From assembly GCA_029551925.1 (NCBI GenBank), contig JAKPEO010000048.1:1-7106 (forward strand): 7,106 nucleotides of DNA, in the 5' to 3' direction. This DNA comes from a bacterium. Lineage in GTDB: Bacteria > JAGOBX01. Positions 1 through 5,313 of the stretch are shown here, piece after piece. Every line of letters starts with the position of its first letter. Within the stretch, counting starts at the first letter, position 1. The notes below the pieces were generated by a model that saw nothing but the letters and a program-made list of their open reading frames with translations, searched no databases and was not told the origin of the DNA. The translations under genes and the position numbers were made by a program.

Positions 1-2
1 AT

Positions 3-353
3 AAAATAAAAAATAAAAAACGATGCGGTTTATGTATTGATACAGCGCATCTATACGCTGCTGGTTATGATTTTACAGATGTGGAAAAATTAAATGATAC
101 TATACGCGAAGCTTCTAATTTTTTTGATATTTCAATGATAAAACTTTTTCACTTCAATGACACATTAGTAAATTGTGGCAGTTTAAGAGACAGCCATTTT
201 TATATAAATCAAGGAAATTTAAAAATTGAAACCTTCAAATTGATTATGGCTAATGCTATTTTTAAAGAACTATCTGCAATAGCTGAAACACCCGAAAAAT
301 TAGATGTAAACCATAAAAATGCTATCGCTTTACTTAAATCTATCAATATATAA
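3..353 (+). CDS. nfo: Deoxyribonuclease IV (endonuclease IV), C-terminal part, 5' truncated by window edge
   Basis: AP endonuclease of base-excision repair, a TIM-barrel enzyme with three metal ions that cuts DNA 5' of abasic sites in the cytoplasm. The frame is open from the window edge, so the start lies outside; a GTG at 81 would open a shorter ORF but sits in the middle of conserved sequence and is not the start. The visible 116 residues match the last two fifths of the family (E. coli Nfo is 285 aa). CIDTAH followed by AAGYD carries the Asp and His equivalent to D179/H182, HFND the His of H216, DSH the Asp and His of D229/H231, and AETP the Glu of E261. All six C-terminal metal ligands are therefore kept, which argues for a functional gene. 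It stops at TAA 351-353, about 100 bp before the tRNA pair. The family call is confident; the N-terminal ligands cannot be seen. Confidence 0.93.
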   Translation, partial: KIKNKKRCGLCIDTAHLYAAGYDFTDVEKLNDTIREASNFFDISMIKLFHFNDTLVNCGSLRDSHFYINQGNLKIETFKLIMANAIFKELSAIAETPEKLDVNHKNAIALLKSINI

Positions 354-396
354 TTTTTTGATAAATAATAAGATAATATTTTTATTCAAAAAATCA

Positions 397-424
397 TTGA
401 CTTTTTTTTTTTTATCAGTATATT
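397..424 (+). promoter_or_regulatory. Sigma70-type promoter of the tRNA-Lys/tRNA-Glu unit
   Basis: TTGACT (397-402) is followed after a 16-nt, T-rich spacer by TATATT (419-424). Both hexamers are close to consensus. The predicted transcription start near 431 is about 20 nt before the mature tRNA-Lys 5' end, a usual distance. This is read from sequence only. Confidence 0.7.
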
Positions 425-449
425 AAAAGCCACATTTACTTTAGTAATC

Positions 450-525
450 GGGCTCATAGCTCAGCAGGTAGAGCAACGCCCTTTTAAGGCGTGGGTCGAA
501 AGTTCGAATCTTTCTGAGCTCACCA
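450..525 (+). tRNA. tRNA-Lys (anticodon TTT)
   Basis: A complete 76-nt cloverleaf. Acceptor arms are 450-456 and 515-521 (one G-T pair), discriminator A522, and CCA encoded at 523-525. The D stem is GCTC/GAGC. The anticodon stem is ACGCC/GGCGT (476-480/488-492) around the loop CTTTTAA, with anticodon TTT at 483-485. The T stem is GAAAG/CTTTC with loop TTCGAAT. It reads Lys AAA/AAG. It is the first of two tRNAs 17 nt apart, probably co-transcribed from the promoter at 397-424. Confidence 0.97.
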
Positions 526-542
526 TTTGACAATTTAAACGC

Positions 543-617
543 GTCCCCATCGTCTAGGGGTTAGGACACAAGCCTTTCACGCTTGCGGCCGGGGTTCAAA
601 TCCCCGTGGGGACGCCA
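543..617 (+). tRNA. tRNA-Glu (anticodon TTC)
   Basis: A complete 75-nt cloverleaf. The acceptor pairs GTCCCCA (543-549) with TGGGGAC (607-613), then discriminator G614 and encoded CCA (615-617). The anticodon stem is CAAGC/GCTTG around CTTTCAC, with anticodon TTC at 576-578. The T arm is CGGGG/CCCCG with loop TTCAAAT. The sequence is close to E. coli tRNA-Glu in the acceptor, D and T arms. It reads Glu GAA/GAG and lies 17 nt after tRNA-Lys with no promoter between them. Confidence 0.97.
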
Positions 618-648
618 TCTTCAAATTTTTAAAATAATTTCTGCTATC

Positions 649-678
649 AAAAAAATATTATCTAAAAATTATTTTTTT
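649..678 (+). terminator. A/T-only hairpin, possible terminator of the tRNA unit
   Basis: A9-rich and T-rich arms (649-657 and 670-678) form a 9-bp A/T stem ending in seven T residues, 30 nt after the tRNA-Glu CCA. There is no G/C in the stem, so it would be a weak intrinsic terminator. It is listed because of its position and terminal T-run. Confidence 0.3.
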
Positions 679-740
679 AACTGCAAATATTTAGCCCGTA
701 TATTTATGAAGCAAGTCAATAGGAGAAAATATCCGAGTTA

Positions 741-766
741 AGATCTTTTCGTCAGATCTTTTCGTC
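741..766. repeat. Two perfect tandem copies of a 13-bp unit
   Basis: The unit agatcttttcgtc occurs twice head to tail (741-753, 754-766). The final GTC of the second copy is also the outer end of the 25-bp inverted-repeat arm that starts at 764, so tandem repeat and inverted repeat abut. Confidence 0.9.
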
Positions 767-788
767 AGGTTGCAACTTTCGCAACTTT
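764..788. repeat. Left arm of a 25-bp perfect inverted repeat
   Basis: Its exact reverse complement is at 1783-1807. The two arms enclose the single GIDE-like gene and its control sites, giving a unit of 1044 bp. Inside the arm GCAACTTTC is itself repeated in tandem, and GTTGC/GCAAC can form a small hairpin. No transposase lies between the arms, so this could be a passenger-type (MITE-like) element or a pair of dispersed repeats. Confidence 0.85.
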
Positions 789-811
789 CAAAAAATTGCT
801 AAAAAAGCAAT
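789..811 (-). terminator. Intrinsic terminator of the GIDE-like gene
   Basis: Read on the reverse strand, ATTGCT (811-806) and AGCAAT (800-795) form a 6-bp stem with a T-rich loop, followed at once by a run of T residues (A-run 790-795 on the plus strand). It lies 17 nt beyond the stop codon of the reverse-strand gene, inside the inverted-repeat unit. Confidence 0.6.
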
Positions 812-827
812 ACAATTAATTACTAAC

Positions 828-1646
828 TTAGACAATTTGTGCGCTGGCTAACAACTTTTTAATTATTAAAACAACAGAAAAAATAGTAAAAATAATATAT
901 ACGCAAAAAGTAATATAGAAAATATTTCTATACATAAAATAATCTTTGGTATCTTCGTAATACTTTTTCAAAACTTCCGCGCGGCCGCCTGAAAAAAAAT
1001 AATAACCTTTTTCAGTGGCTTTTAATTTATTACCGCCAGCAGCAACCGCTAAAATCGAAATAATATCATCCGCTCGAATTGCGTCAACTATTATGCTATA
1101 ACTAAAATCTTGTTTATTAACTGGCAATGTATGCGGTATTTGTGAAATCCAAGACGGTAAATTTGATTGAGATACAAGATTTGACGAATAAGGCGGATTA
1201 AAATAAAATGTTTCAATAGTATTATCAATTTCAAATTTGCCGATGTCTGATATAATTTTAAATGGTAGAAGTTTATAATAGTCAGCCACTGGTTGAGTTA
1301 TCGCGCCTTTTTTGTTTTCTGTATATCGATACGCGCCTATATGAATATATAATCCAACGCAACTGTCGTTTGTTATTGGATTTTGTAATAATTTTACATT
1401 TTCATTATCAATTTGAATTTTGCCGCTGATAAATACTGTTTTTTCCGGCGTTATCATAGTTTCTGCATTAGTTAAACGCTCAATAATCTTGACGGATTCT
1501 CCTGTATCTGCTTCCAGCCATTTTAGATAAATAATAAAAACTATTATCCCAAAAAGTAAAATAGCGGCAATCAAGCGACCGATAACATTATTATCTTTTT
1601 TATCTTTACACTGATTCCACTGATTCAATTCTGACATATTTTTCAT
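828..1646 (-). CDS. Two-helix membrane protein resembling the GIDE/MUL1 (bacterial BAM-type) fold
   Basis: A 272-aa protein. Residues 1-20 are polar, 21-43 form a membrane helix, 44-238 a soluble domain and 239-263 a second helix with a short basic tail. The order of landmarks follows the GIDE domain of human MUL1 and its bacterial relatives: a 'V.ISGKI' strand (71-77), then 'L.NPITNDSCVGLYIH' (87-102) with the Cys/aromatic pattern of the MUL1 'CVWYHL' segment, a PF strand (128), then 'GYYFFSGGRAEVL' (214-226) right before the last helix, like 'YYLSS.DF..LL' in MUL1. There is no RING finger, so ubiquitin-ligase activity is not implied; the bacterial role of such domains is unknown. Two ATGs (1646 and 1637) are possible and neither has a clear Shine-Dalgarno sequence; the longer is given. 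It is a lone gene bracketed by a 25-bp inverted repeat. A TMEM43-like assignment was the alternative and fits the C-terminus less well. The fold call is moderate; that it is a real membrane-protein gene is near certain. Confidence 0.6.
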   Translation of the reverse strand: MKNMSELNQWNQCKDKKDNNVIGRLIAAILLFGIIVFIIYLKWLEADTGESVKIIERLTNAETMITPEKTVFISGKIQIDNENVKLLQNPITNDSCVGLYIHIGAYRYTENKKGAITQPVADYYKLLPFKIISDIGKFEIDNTIETFYFNPPYSSNLVSQSNLPSWISQIPHTLPVNKQDFSYSIIVDAIRADDIISILAVAAGGNKLKATEKGYYFFSGGRAEVLKKYYEDTKDYFMYRNIFYITFCVYIIFTIFSVVLIIKKLLASAQIV

Positions 1647-1713
1647 TTTTTTAGTATTTTATCATTTACAAAAAATGCCTTAAACTGCTTGGCAGCCGCA
1701 TTTTCAAATCACT

Positions 1714-1742
1714 ATTTTACAAGCATTTTATAAAAATAGCAA
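1714..1742 (-). promoter_or_regulatory. Candidate promoter of the GIDE-like gene
   Basis: On the reverse strand TTGCTA (1742-1737) and TAAAAT (1719-1714) are separated by 17 nt. The -10 is good and the -35 matches four of six. It predicts a leader of about 60 nt and lies inside the right inverted-repeat arm, so the unit would carry its own expression signals. In such AT-rich DNA, chance matches are common. Confidence 0.35.
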
Positions 1743-1782
1743 TCAAAAATTTACGACGGCAAGCACCACTTTCACAACTTTA

Positions 1783-1807
1783 AAAGTTGCGAAAGTTGCA
1801 ACCTGAC
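1783..1807. repeat. Right arm of the 25-bp perfect inverted repeat
   Basis: Exact reverse complement of 764-788. Its inner edge overlaps a further palindrome, CAACTTT-A-AAAGTTG (1775-1789), so this end can also fold on itself. It is followed directly by the TTATCTCT repeat cluster, mirroring the tandem repeats that abut the left arm. Confidence 0.85.
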
Positions 1808-1808
1808 A

Positions 1809-1874
1809 TTATCTCTGAGACATTATCTCTGATTATCTCTTTCTTCATTATCTCTTTTATCTCTTGTTATCTCT
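1809..1874. repeat. Cluster of six TTATCTCT octamers
   Basis: Exact octamers at 1809-1816, 1823-1830, 1833-1840, 1848-1855, 1857-1864 and 1867-1874, with start-to-start spacing of 14, 10, 15, 9 and 10 bp. The first two belong to a longer 14-bp duplication (attatctctgaga-like). The cluster fills the gap between the inverted-repeat arm and the point where transposase similarity begins, so it marks the truncation joint of the IS3 remnant. Confidence 0.85.
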
Positions 1875-2404
1875 GAAAATAATCAGAGCAAATCAAGTTT
1901 GGGCAGCAGATATTACATATATTAGATTAAGTCAGGGCTTTTGTTATTTAGTTGTTATTATGGATATTTTCAGCAGAAAAATTTTAAGTTATAAAATTTC
2001 AAATTCGCTTGATGCTCAATTTTGTATTGACGCATTAAATGAAGCATTGGCGAAATATCGGGCGCCAGAAATTTTTAATACAGATCAAAGGGCTCAATTT
2101 ACTTCTGAAAATTTTTGCAAAATCCTTATTGATAAAAATATTAAAATTTCAATGAATTCTACTGGCAGAGCGCTTGATAATATTTTTGTTGAGCGTTTTT
2201 TTAGAACGCTAAAATATGAAAATATTTATCTTTATAATTATGAATTTATGTCTGCTTTATTTAATGGCTTGTATTTTTTTTTAATATAATTCTTTACAGG
2301 AACATCACAAACATTCAGTCATCGCTAATTTATGACCAGACCAAGTTTATTATGCTAACGAGGTGGTGATTAATTTAATTTTAAAAAAAGGAAAAGTCGC
2401 TTGA
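1873..2404 (+). pseudogene. IS3-family transposase OrfB, C-terminal remnant, frameshifted
   Basis: DDE integrase-type catalytic core of an IS3/IS150-group transposase. LKIIRANQVWAADITYI opens the similarity, with the first Asp at codon 1909. NTDQRAQFTS gives the second Asp (codon 2083), and DNIFVERFFRTLKYE gives the Glu (codon 2191) with exactly 35 residues between, the DD(35)E spacing. All three catalytic residues survive. OrfA and the N-terminal half of OrfB are gone, replaced by the TTATCTCT cluster. The reading frame breaks in a run of nine T (2274-2282) and stops at 2287. The family's final segment continues in another frame as YN(2285)..HHKHS..., then an in-frame TGA at 2333, then PDQVYYAN, ending at 2404. 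The QG after the second Asp is QR. It is non-functional. A normal start cannot be assigned; the TTG at 1864 is an accident of the repeat. Confidence 0.92.
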
Positions 2405-2438
2405 TTTTTTTTGTCTTGACTTTTAGTCCACTATAGAC
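2405..2438 (+). mobile_element. Probable right end of the IS3-family remnant
   Basis: Right after the transposase reading frame, the stretch runs into TTGTCTTGAC...AGTCCACTATA, the sort of short untranslated terminal segment found between orfB and the terminal inverted repeat in IS3 elements. The matching left end is absent from the window, so the exact boundary (about 2435) is not proven. Confidence 0.35.
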
Positions 2439-2561
2439 GTAATCTTTCAGTTACGAGGGGGAAATGGAATGTTTGTCATTTCGAACGAAGTTAGAAATCT
2501 TGCTTTAAAGGATTTCTCCTCGCTTTTCTCGTCGAAATGACAGGTTAATGTTAAAGATTAC
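2439..2561. repeat. Nested inverted-repeat (MITE/REP-like) hairpin element
   Basis: GTAATCTTT (2439-2447) and AAAGATTAC (2553-2561) form the outer 9-bp arms. Inside, TGTCATTTCGA (2474-2484) and TCGAAATGACA (2532-2542) pair perfectly over 11 bp, and AGAAATC (2493-2499) with GATTTCT (2511-2517) form the tip. The inner 'GTCATTTCGAACGAAG...AGAAATCT' text belongs to a type of dispersed hairpin repeat seen in many bacterial genomes. There is no coding capacity. It lies directly beyond the IS3 remnant. Confidence 0.7.
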
Positions 2562-2599
2562 CACCAATGATTGGGTATTACATGTATATACTTTTAAAC

Positions 2600-2628
2600 T
2601 TGTCTTTTTTAATAAATACTATTATAAT
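2600..2628 (+). promoter_or_regulatory. Candidate promoter of the Cache-channel gene
   Basis: TTGTCT (2600-2605), 17-nt spacer, TATAAT (2623-2628): the -10 is perfect consensus and the -35 matches four of six. The start site would be near 2635, giving a leader of about 230 nt before the ATG at 2863. No better promoter was seen closer to the gene. Confidence 0.5.
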
Positions 2629-2673
2629 TCAACCTGATGTTTTTATATTTATGGCTTTATGTTACGGAGAAAA

Positions 2674-2727
2674 ATGTTAATCTTTTGGGCTATAAGTAGT
2701 TGTAAAAAAATTCGACGTATTATTTAA
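2674..2727 (+). CDS. Possible 17-codon leader peptide
   Basis: ATG at 2674 is preceded by GGAG (2666-2669), a better Shine-Dalgarno than the downstream channel gene has, though the 4-nt spacing is short. The peptide would read MLIFWAISSCKKIRRII. Its last codons and TAA stop lie inside the long hairpin at 2697-2751, so translating ribosomes would open the hairpin's left arm. It could be an attenuation-type leader or a chance ORF; there is no conservation evidence. Confidence 0.25.
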   Translation: MLIFWAISSCKKIRRII

Positions 2728-2751
2728 TACGCACCGATGTTTTTGCAACTA
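2697..2751 (+). promoter_or_regulatory. Long hairpin in the leader of the Cache-channel gene
   Basis: TAGTTGTAAAAA (2697-2708) pairs with TTTTTGCAACTA (2740-2751) over 12 positions as RNA (one G-U). After a small internal loop CGTATTA (2716-2722) pairs with TAATACG (2725-2731), leaving only TT at the tip. There is no following T-run, so it is not a simple terminator. It is placed 110 nt before the start codon. It may be a leader structure or a small dispersed repeat. Confidence 0.5.
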
Positions 2752-2862
2752 ATTCTATCTGCAAGATATTACTATTTTTTATTCACATATTAAAGCCGCA
2801 ACTGAGTTAAAATAAAAATAATATTAAAATGAAGTTTTAAAATATTTGGGATAATATTTAAA

Positions 2863-4980
2863 ATGAAAAAACTATTAAAACACTACAAAAAATTTATTTT
2901 AGTTTTTGTTATTATTATTTTTTGCTATATCGTCTATAACAAAATAAAATTCAATAAGTTTATTGATTATAACAAAAAACAAAAAAAATCAGAATTAATT
3001 AATATAACCAAAAATTCTGCGCTGCTGATAGACATTGAATTAAAGAAAATAGTAGCAGTCGCAAATAAAGTTGCGGATTCACTGAATGAAAATTTGCCTA
3101 ATAATTATTCGGAAATCGAAAATAAATTAACTACTATTCTGTCTGAAAATGAAAATATGTATGGCATTTGCTTAGCATTTGAACCATATAAATATAAAAA
3201 AGATAAAAAGTTATTTGCAAATTATTATTTGCGAAAGAACAATAAAATTAGTGTTATTCAACTCGAAAAGGTGTATGATTATACAACAGCGACAGAAGGA
3301 CAGTGGTATCGCGATGTAAAAAAAAAAGGCAGAATGTGGAGCGAGCCGTATTTCGGCAAAGCATCTAATGAATTGATAGCTATTTATGGCGTTCCGATTT
3401 TTAAAAAGGATAAAGACAAACAAGAACTAATCGGTGTGCTTGCTGCTGCAATATCTTTGAATATAATCAAATCATTATTGGAAAGATTAGACCTTGGACC
3501 GAGCGGTTATAGTTCCTTGCTTTCTTATAATGGCGTGTATTTATATCATCCAGAGCAAGAATATGTGTTAAAACAAAAAAATATAGCGGAAATAGCGGCT
3601 GAAAAAAATGATGACGAACGATTATATATTAGTAAAGCAATAATAAGAAAAGAAAGCGGAATTTTGGACCATATTAGTCTGACTACAGGTAAAAAATCTT
3701 GGTTAGTATATGCGCCAGTAGAAACTACCGGCTGGAGCGTTAATAATACATTTTTACAAGAAGATATTGAAATTGATGTTAATGTTTATCGCCAGCATTA
3801 TATTAAATTTGCTACTTGTTTATTGATTTTATTTTTGGGAATATTACTGGTTCTTTCAAACATTGAATTTGCTTCAGTAAAAAAACTTTATTTTTTATCT
3901 TTTGTTTCTGCTTTGTTAATACTTATTGCAATTTCTTTTTTATGGTATGTTTCTTTGAAGTATAGTAATCATCGAAAACAAGACAGTTTTAAAGTATTAA
4001 CGCGAAAAGATTTGAAAAGATATATTAATAATCTTGAAACTAAATCGCTTGTTTATCCAATTTATGTGCCAATGGGTATATATATAGAAAGTATGTCATT
4101 TAAAAGCGCGTCTGTAATTAGCGTTTACGGTCAAATTTGGCTTAAATATAAAATAAATGAAACAGAAAATTTAAGCAAAGAATTAATTGTTTCAAATTCG
4201 ACTGACGGTGGCAAATTTAAAAAAATATCTGTAAAAAAAGAGAATGATTATGAAATTATTCATTGGAGTTTTACTGCTGATATCAATCAAAATTTTAAAT
4301 ATATTACCTATCCGCTTGACCAAGAAAATATTCATATAATAATTAAACATTTGGATTTAGATAATAATTTCTTTTTAATACCGGATTTTGACGCATACAA
4401 AATTCTTACGCCAAGTTATTGTTTTTTTATAAAAAACAATCAGATACTTAAAAATTGGGAAATTGATAAAACATATTTTGAATACAGAGTTGAACTTTCA
4501 AAAACGAATTTTGGGTTGCCTAAATTTGTTAACTCATTAAAAGATGAAAATTTAACTTTTAATATTGAGATACGCAGAAATTATTTTAATATTTTTATAG
4601 CGCGTATTATTCCATTGTTTGTTATTATGATTTTGATTTTTTCATCAATTTTATTTATCACAAAGGATACTGATACTGCAAAATTTTTAGGTATGGCGCC
4701 TGCAAAATTAATCAGCACGCTTGCAGGTATGTTTTTTGTTTTGATATTATCACATATAAATATCAGAACAACACTCGAAATAGATAAGATATTTTATTTT
4801 GAGTATTTTTATTTTATTATGTATTTTTTCTTATTTTATTTTACTATCAATATAGTAGTTTATTCTTTATTTGAAAATATTCCTTTTATTCATTATAAAA
4901 ATAATTTGATTTCCAAGCTTTGTTTCTGGCCTGTTTTATTTATTTTGGTGTATTCGGTTACTTTATTTATTTTTTATTGA
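2863..4980 (+). CDS. dCache sensor fused to a pentameric ligand-gated ion channel (GLIC/Cys-loop superfamily) subunit
   Basis: A 705-aa protein with seven predicted membrane helices. Basic N-terminus; helix at 11-27. About 35-310 is an extracytoplasmic double-Cache domain: 'GICLAFEP' (101-108), 'WYRD...WSEPYF' (148-164), 'GVPIF', 'LIGVLAAAISLNII', then a second lobe from 'GYSSLLSYNGVYLYHP'. Helices at 314-332 and 341-363 return the chain to the outside. Residues 398-575 match the GLIC ligand-binding beta-sandwich: 'VPMGIYIESMSF..' like GLIC 'VNTGIYLIECYSL', the Pro-loop 'YPLDQENIHI' (483-492) like 'YPFDSQTLHI', and 'IEIRRNYF' (568-575) before M1. M1 is 576-599 with its conserved Pro584, M2 about 611-634, M3 640-668, M4 684-704. 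Cysteines are absent from the Pro-loop, as in prokaryotic members. The R of the canonical amino-acid-binding dCache motif before WY is Gln147, so an amino-acid ligand is not supported. Ligand and ion selectivity are unknown. The ATG has only a weak GGG (2848-2850) upstream. No signalling output domain (kinase, MCP, cyclase) is present: the channel itself is the output. Confidence 0.88.
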   Translation: MKKLLKHYKKFILVFVIIIFCYIVYNKIKFNKFIDYNKKQKKSELINITKNSALLIDIELKKIVAVANKVADSLNENLPNNYSEIENKLTTILSENENMYGICLAFEPYKYKKDKKLFANYYLRKNNKISVIQLEKVYDYTTATEGQWYRDVKKKGRMWSEPYFGKASNELIAIYGVPIFKKDKDKQELIGVLAAAISLNIIKSLLERLDLGPSGYSSLLSYNGVYLYHPEQEYVLKQKNIAEIAAEKNDDERLYISKAIIRKESGILDHISLTTGKKSWLVYAPVETTGWSVNNTFLQEDIEIDVNVYRQHYIKFATCLLILFLGILLVLSNIEFASVKKLYFLSFVSALLILIAISFLWYVSLKYSNHRKQDSFKVLTRKDLKRYINNLETKSLVYPIYVPMGIYIESMSFKSASVISVYGQIWLKYKINETENLSKELIVSNSTDGGKFKKISVKKENDYEIIHWSFTADINQNFKYITYPLDQENIHIIIKHLDLDNNFFLIPDFDAYKILTPSYCFFIKNNQILKNWEIDKTYFEYRVELSKTNFGLPKFVNSLKDENLTFNIEIRRNYFNIFIARIIPLFVIMILIFSSILFITKDTDTAKFLGMAPAKLISTLAGMFFVLILSHINIRTTLEIDKIFYFEYFYFIMYFFLFYFTINIVVYSLFENIPFIHYKNNLISKLCFWPVLFILVYSVTLFIFY

Positions 4981-5020
4981 TTTTCTTCGAGAAAAAATAT
5001 TCAAGAACAATAAAAATAAA
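4966..5020 (+). terminator. A/T-rich hairpin across the channel gene's stop codon
   Basis: The T-rich 3' end of the gene (4966-4979) pairs with CAATAAAAATAAA (5008-5020), one bulged T. Inside it a second small stem TTTTCT-TCG-AGAAAA (4981-4995) forms. No T-tract follows on this strand. It may be a 3'-end stabiliser or weak terminator; low confidence. Confidence 0.25.
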
Positions 5021-5313
5021 GAAGAATAATTGTTGAAAGCAGCAATGGAGTTTTTAATATTAATTAATAGGAAAATCAATTATCATTTAAATTTCGCAGA
5101 CCTATAATTGGCTTGGGACTGGGCTTATATATTTTATTTATGGGGTAAATTATATATATCATCTTAAAGATTTGCCGCGATAAAAAAAATCAAATTCCAG
5201 AAAAAAATAAATTTTATAATTTTATTTTTCTTTATATTCTCTTAGCGTTATTCTAATAATTTTTAAATATTTGCGACTTTGCATCTTTTACGAAAAATAA
5301 ATAAAAAATTATT
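5021..5313. other. Intergenic region between convergent genes, with gene-start debris
   Basis: There is no plausible coding region on either strand. The one recognisable item is the 29-bp copy of the GT87 gene start at 5063-5091. The rest is A/T-rich filler with no GC-containing terminator. For the reverse-strand GT87 gene, only an A/T hairpin candidate is seen within about 40 nt after its stop (A/T runs at 5290-5315). Confidence 0.6.
5063..5091. repeat. 29-bp direct repeat, left copy (displaced GT87 gene start)
   Basis: Identical to 6532-6560. On the reverse strand it contains the bases just before the GT87 start codon, the ATG, and seven more codons (MIIDFPIN), then meets a TAA. It therefore looks like the cut-off head of a second copy of the GT87 gene, 250 bp beyond the intact gene's stop. 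Confidence 0.9.

Noticed and set aside
81-353. Separate 90-aa gene starting at GTG 81
   Set aside because: The frame is open upstream to the window edge, and conserved endonuclease IV sequence (CIDTAH..AAGYD) precedes the GTG, so it is an internal codon of nfo.
353-394. A/T inverted repeat (ATTTTTTGA / TCAAAAAAT) after nfo as a terminator
   Set aside because: There is no G/C in a stable stem, a 24-nt loop, and no T-run directly after; such pairs arise by chance in this base composition.
828-1646. TMEM43 family assignment
   Set aside because: The N-terminal strands would fit, but the TMEM43 landmark YQW.E block is missing, and the 'GYYFFS' strand plus terminal helix match GIDE/MUL1 better.
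741-1874. CRISPR array or phage attachment sites from the short repeats
   Set aside because: Units are 8-13 bp, adjacent or irregularly spaced with no unique spacers, and no cas or integrase gene is visible. The repeat is not a copy of the nearby tRNA 3' ends.
2697-2751. Integron attC site or riboswitch
   Set aside because: It has no GTTRRRY/RYYYAAC core pair and no recognisable aptamer core; only a simple two-part hairpin is supported.
3211-3423. 70-codon antisense reading frame within the Cache-channel gene
   Set aside because: It lies wholly opposite conserved dCache sequence, has no ribosome site or recognisable motif, and is a by-product of the AT-rich codon use of the sense gene.
2863-4980. 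Chemoreceptor or sensor kinase
   Set aside because: No HAMP, MCP signalling hairpin, HisKA/HATPase, GGDEF or cyclase segment follows the Cache domain; the C-terminal 300 residues are extracytoplasmic sandwich plus four helices.
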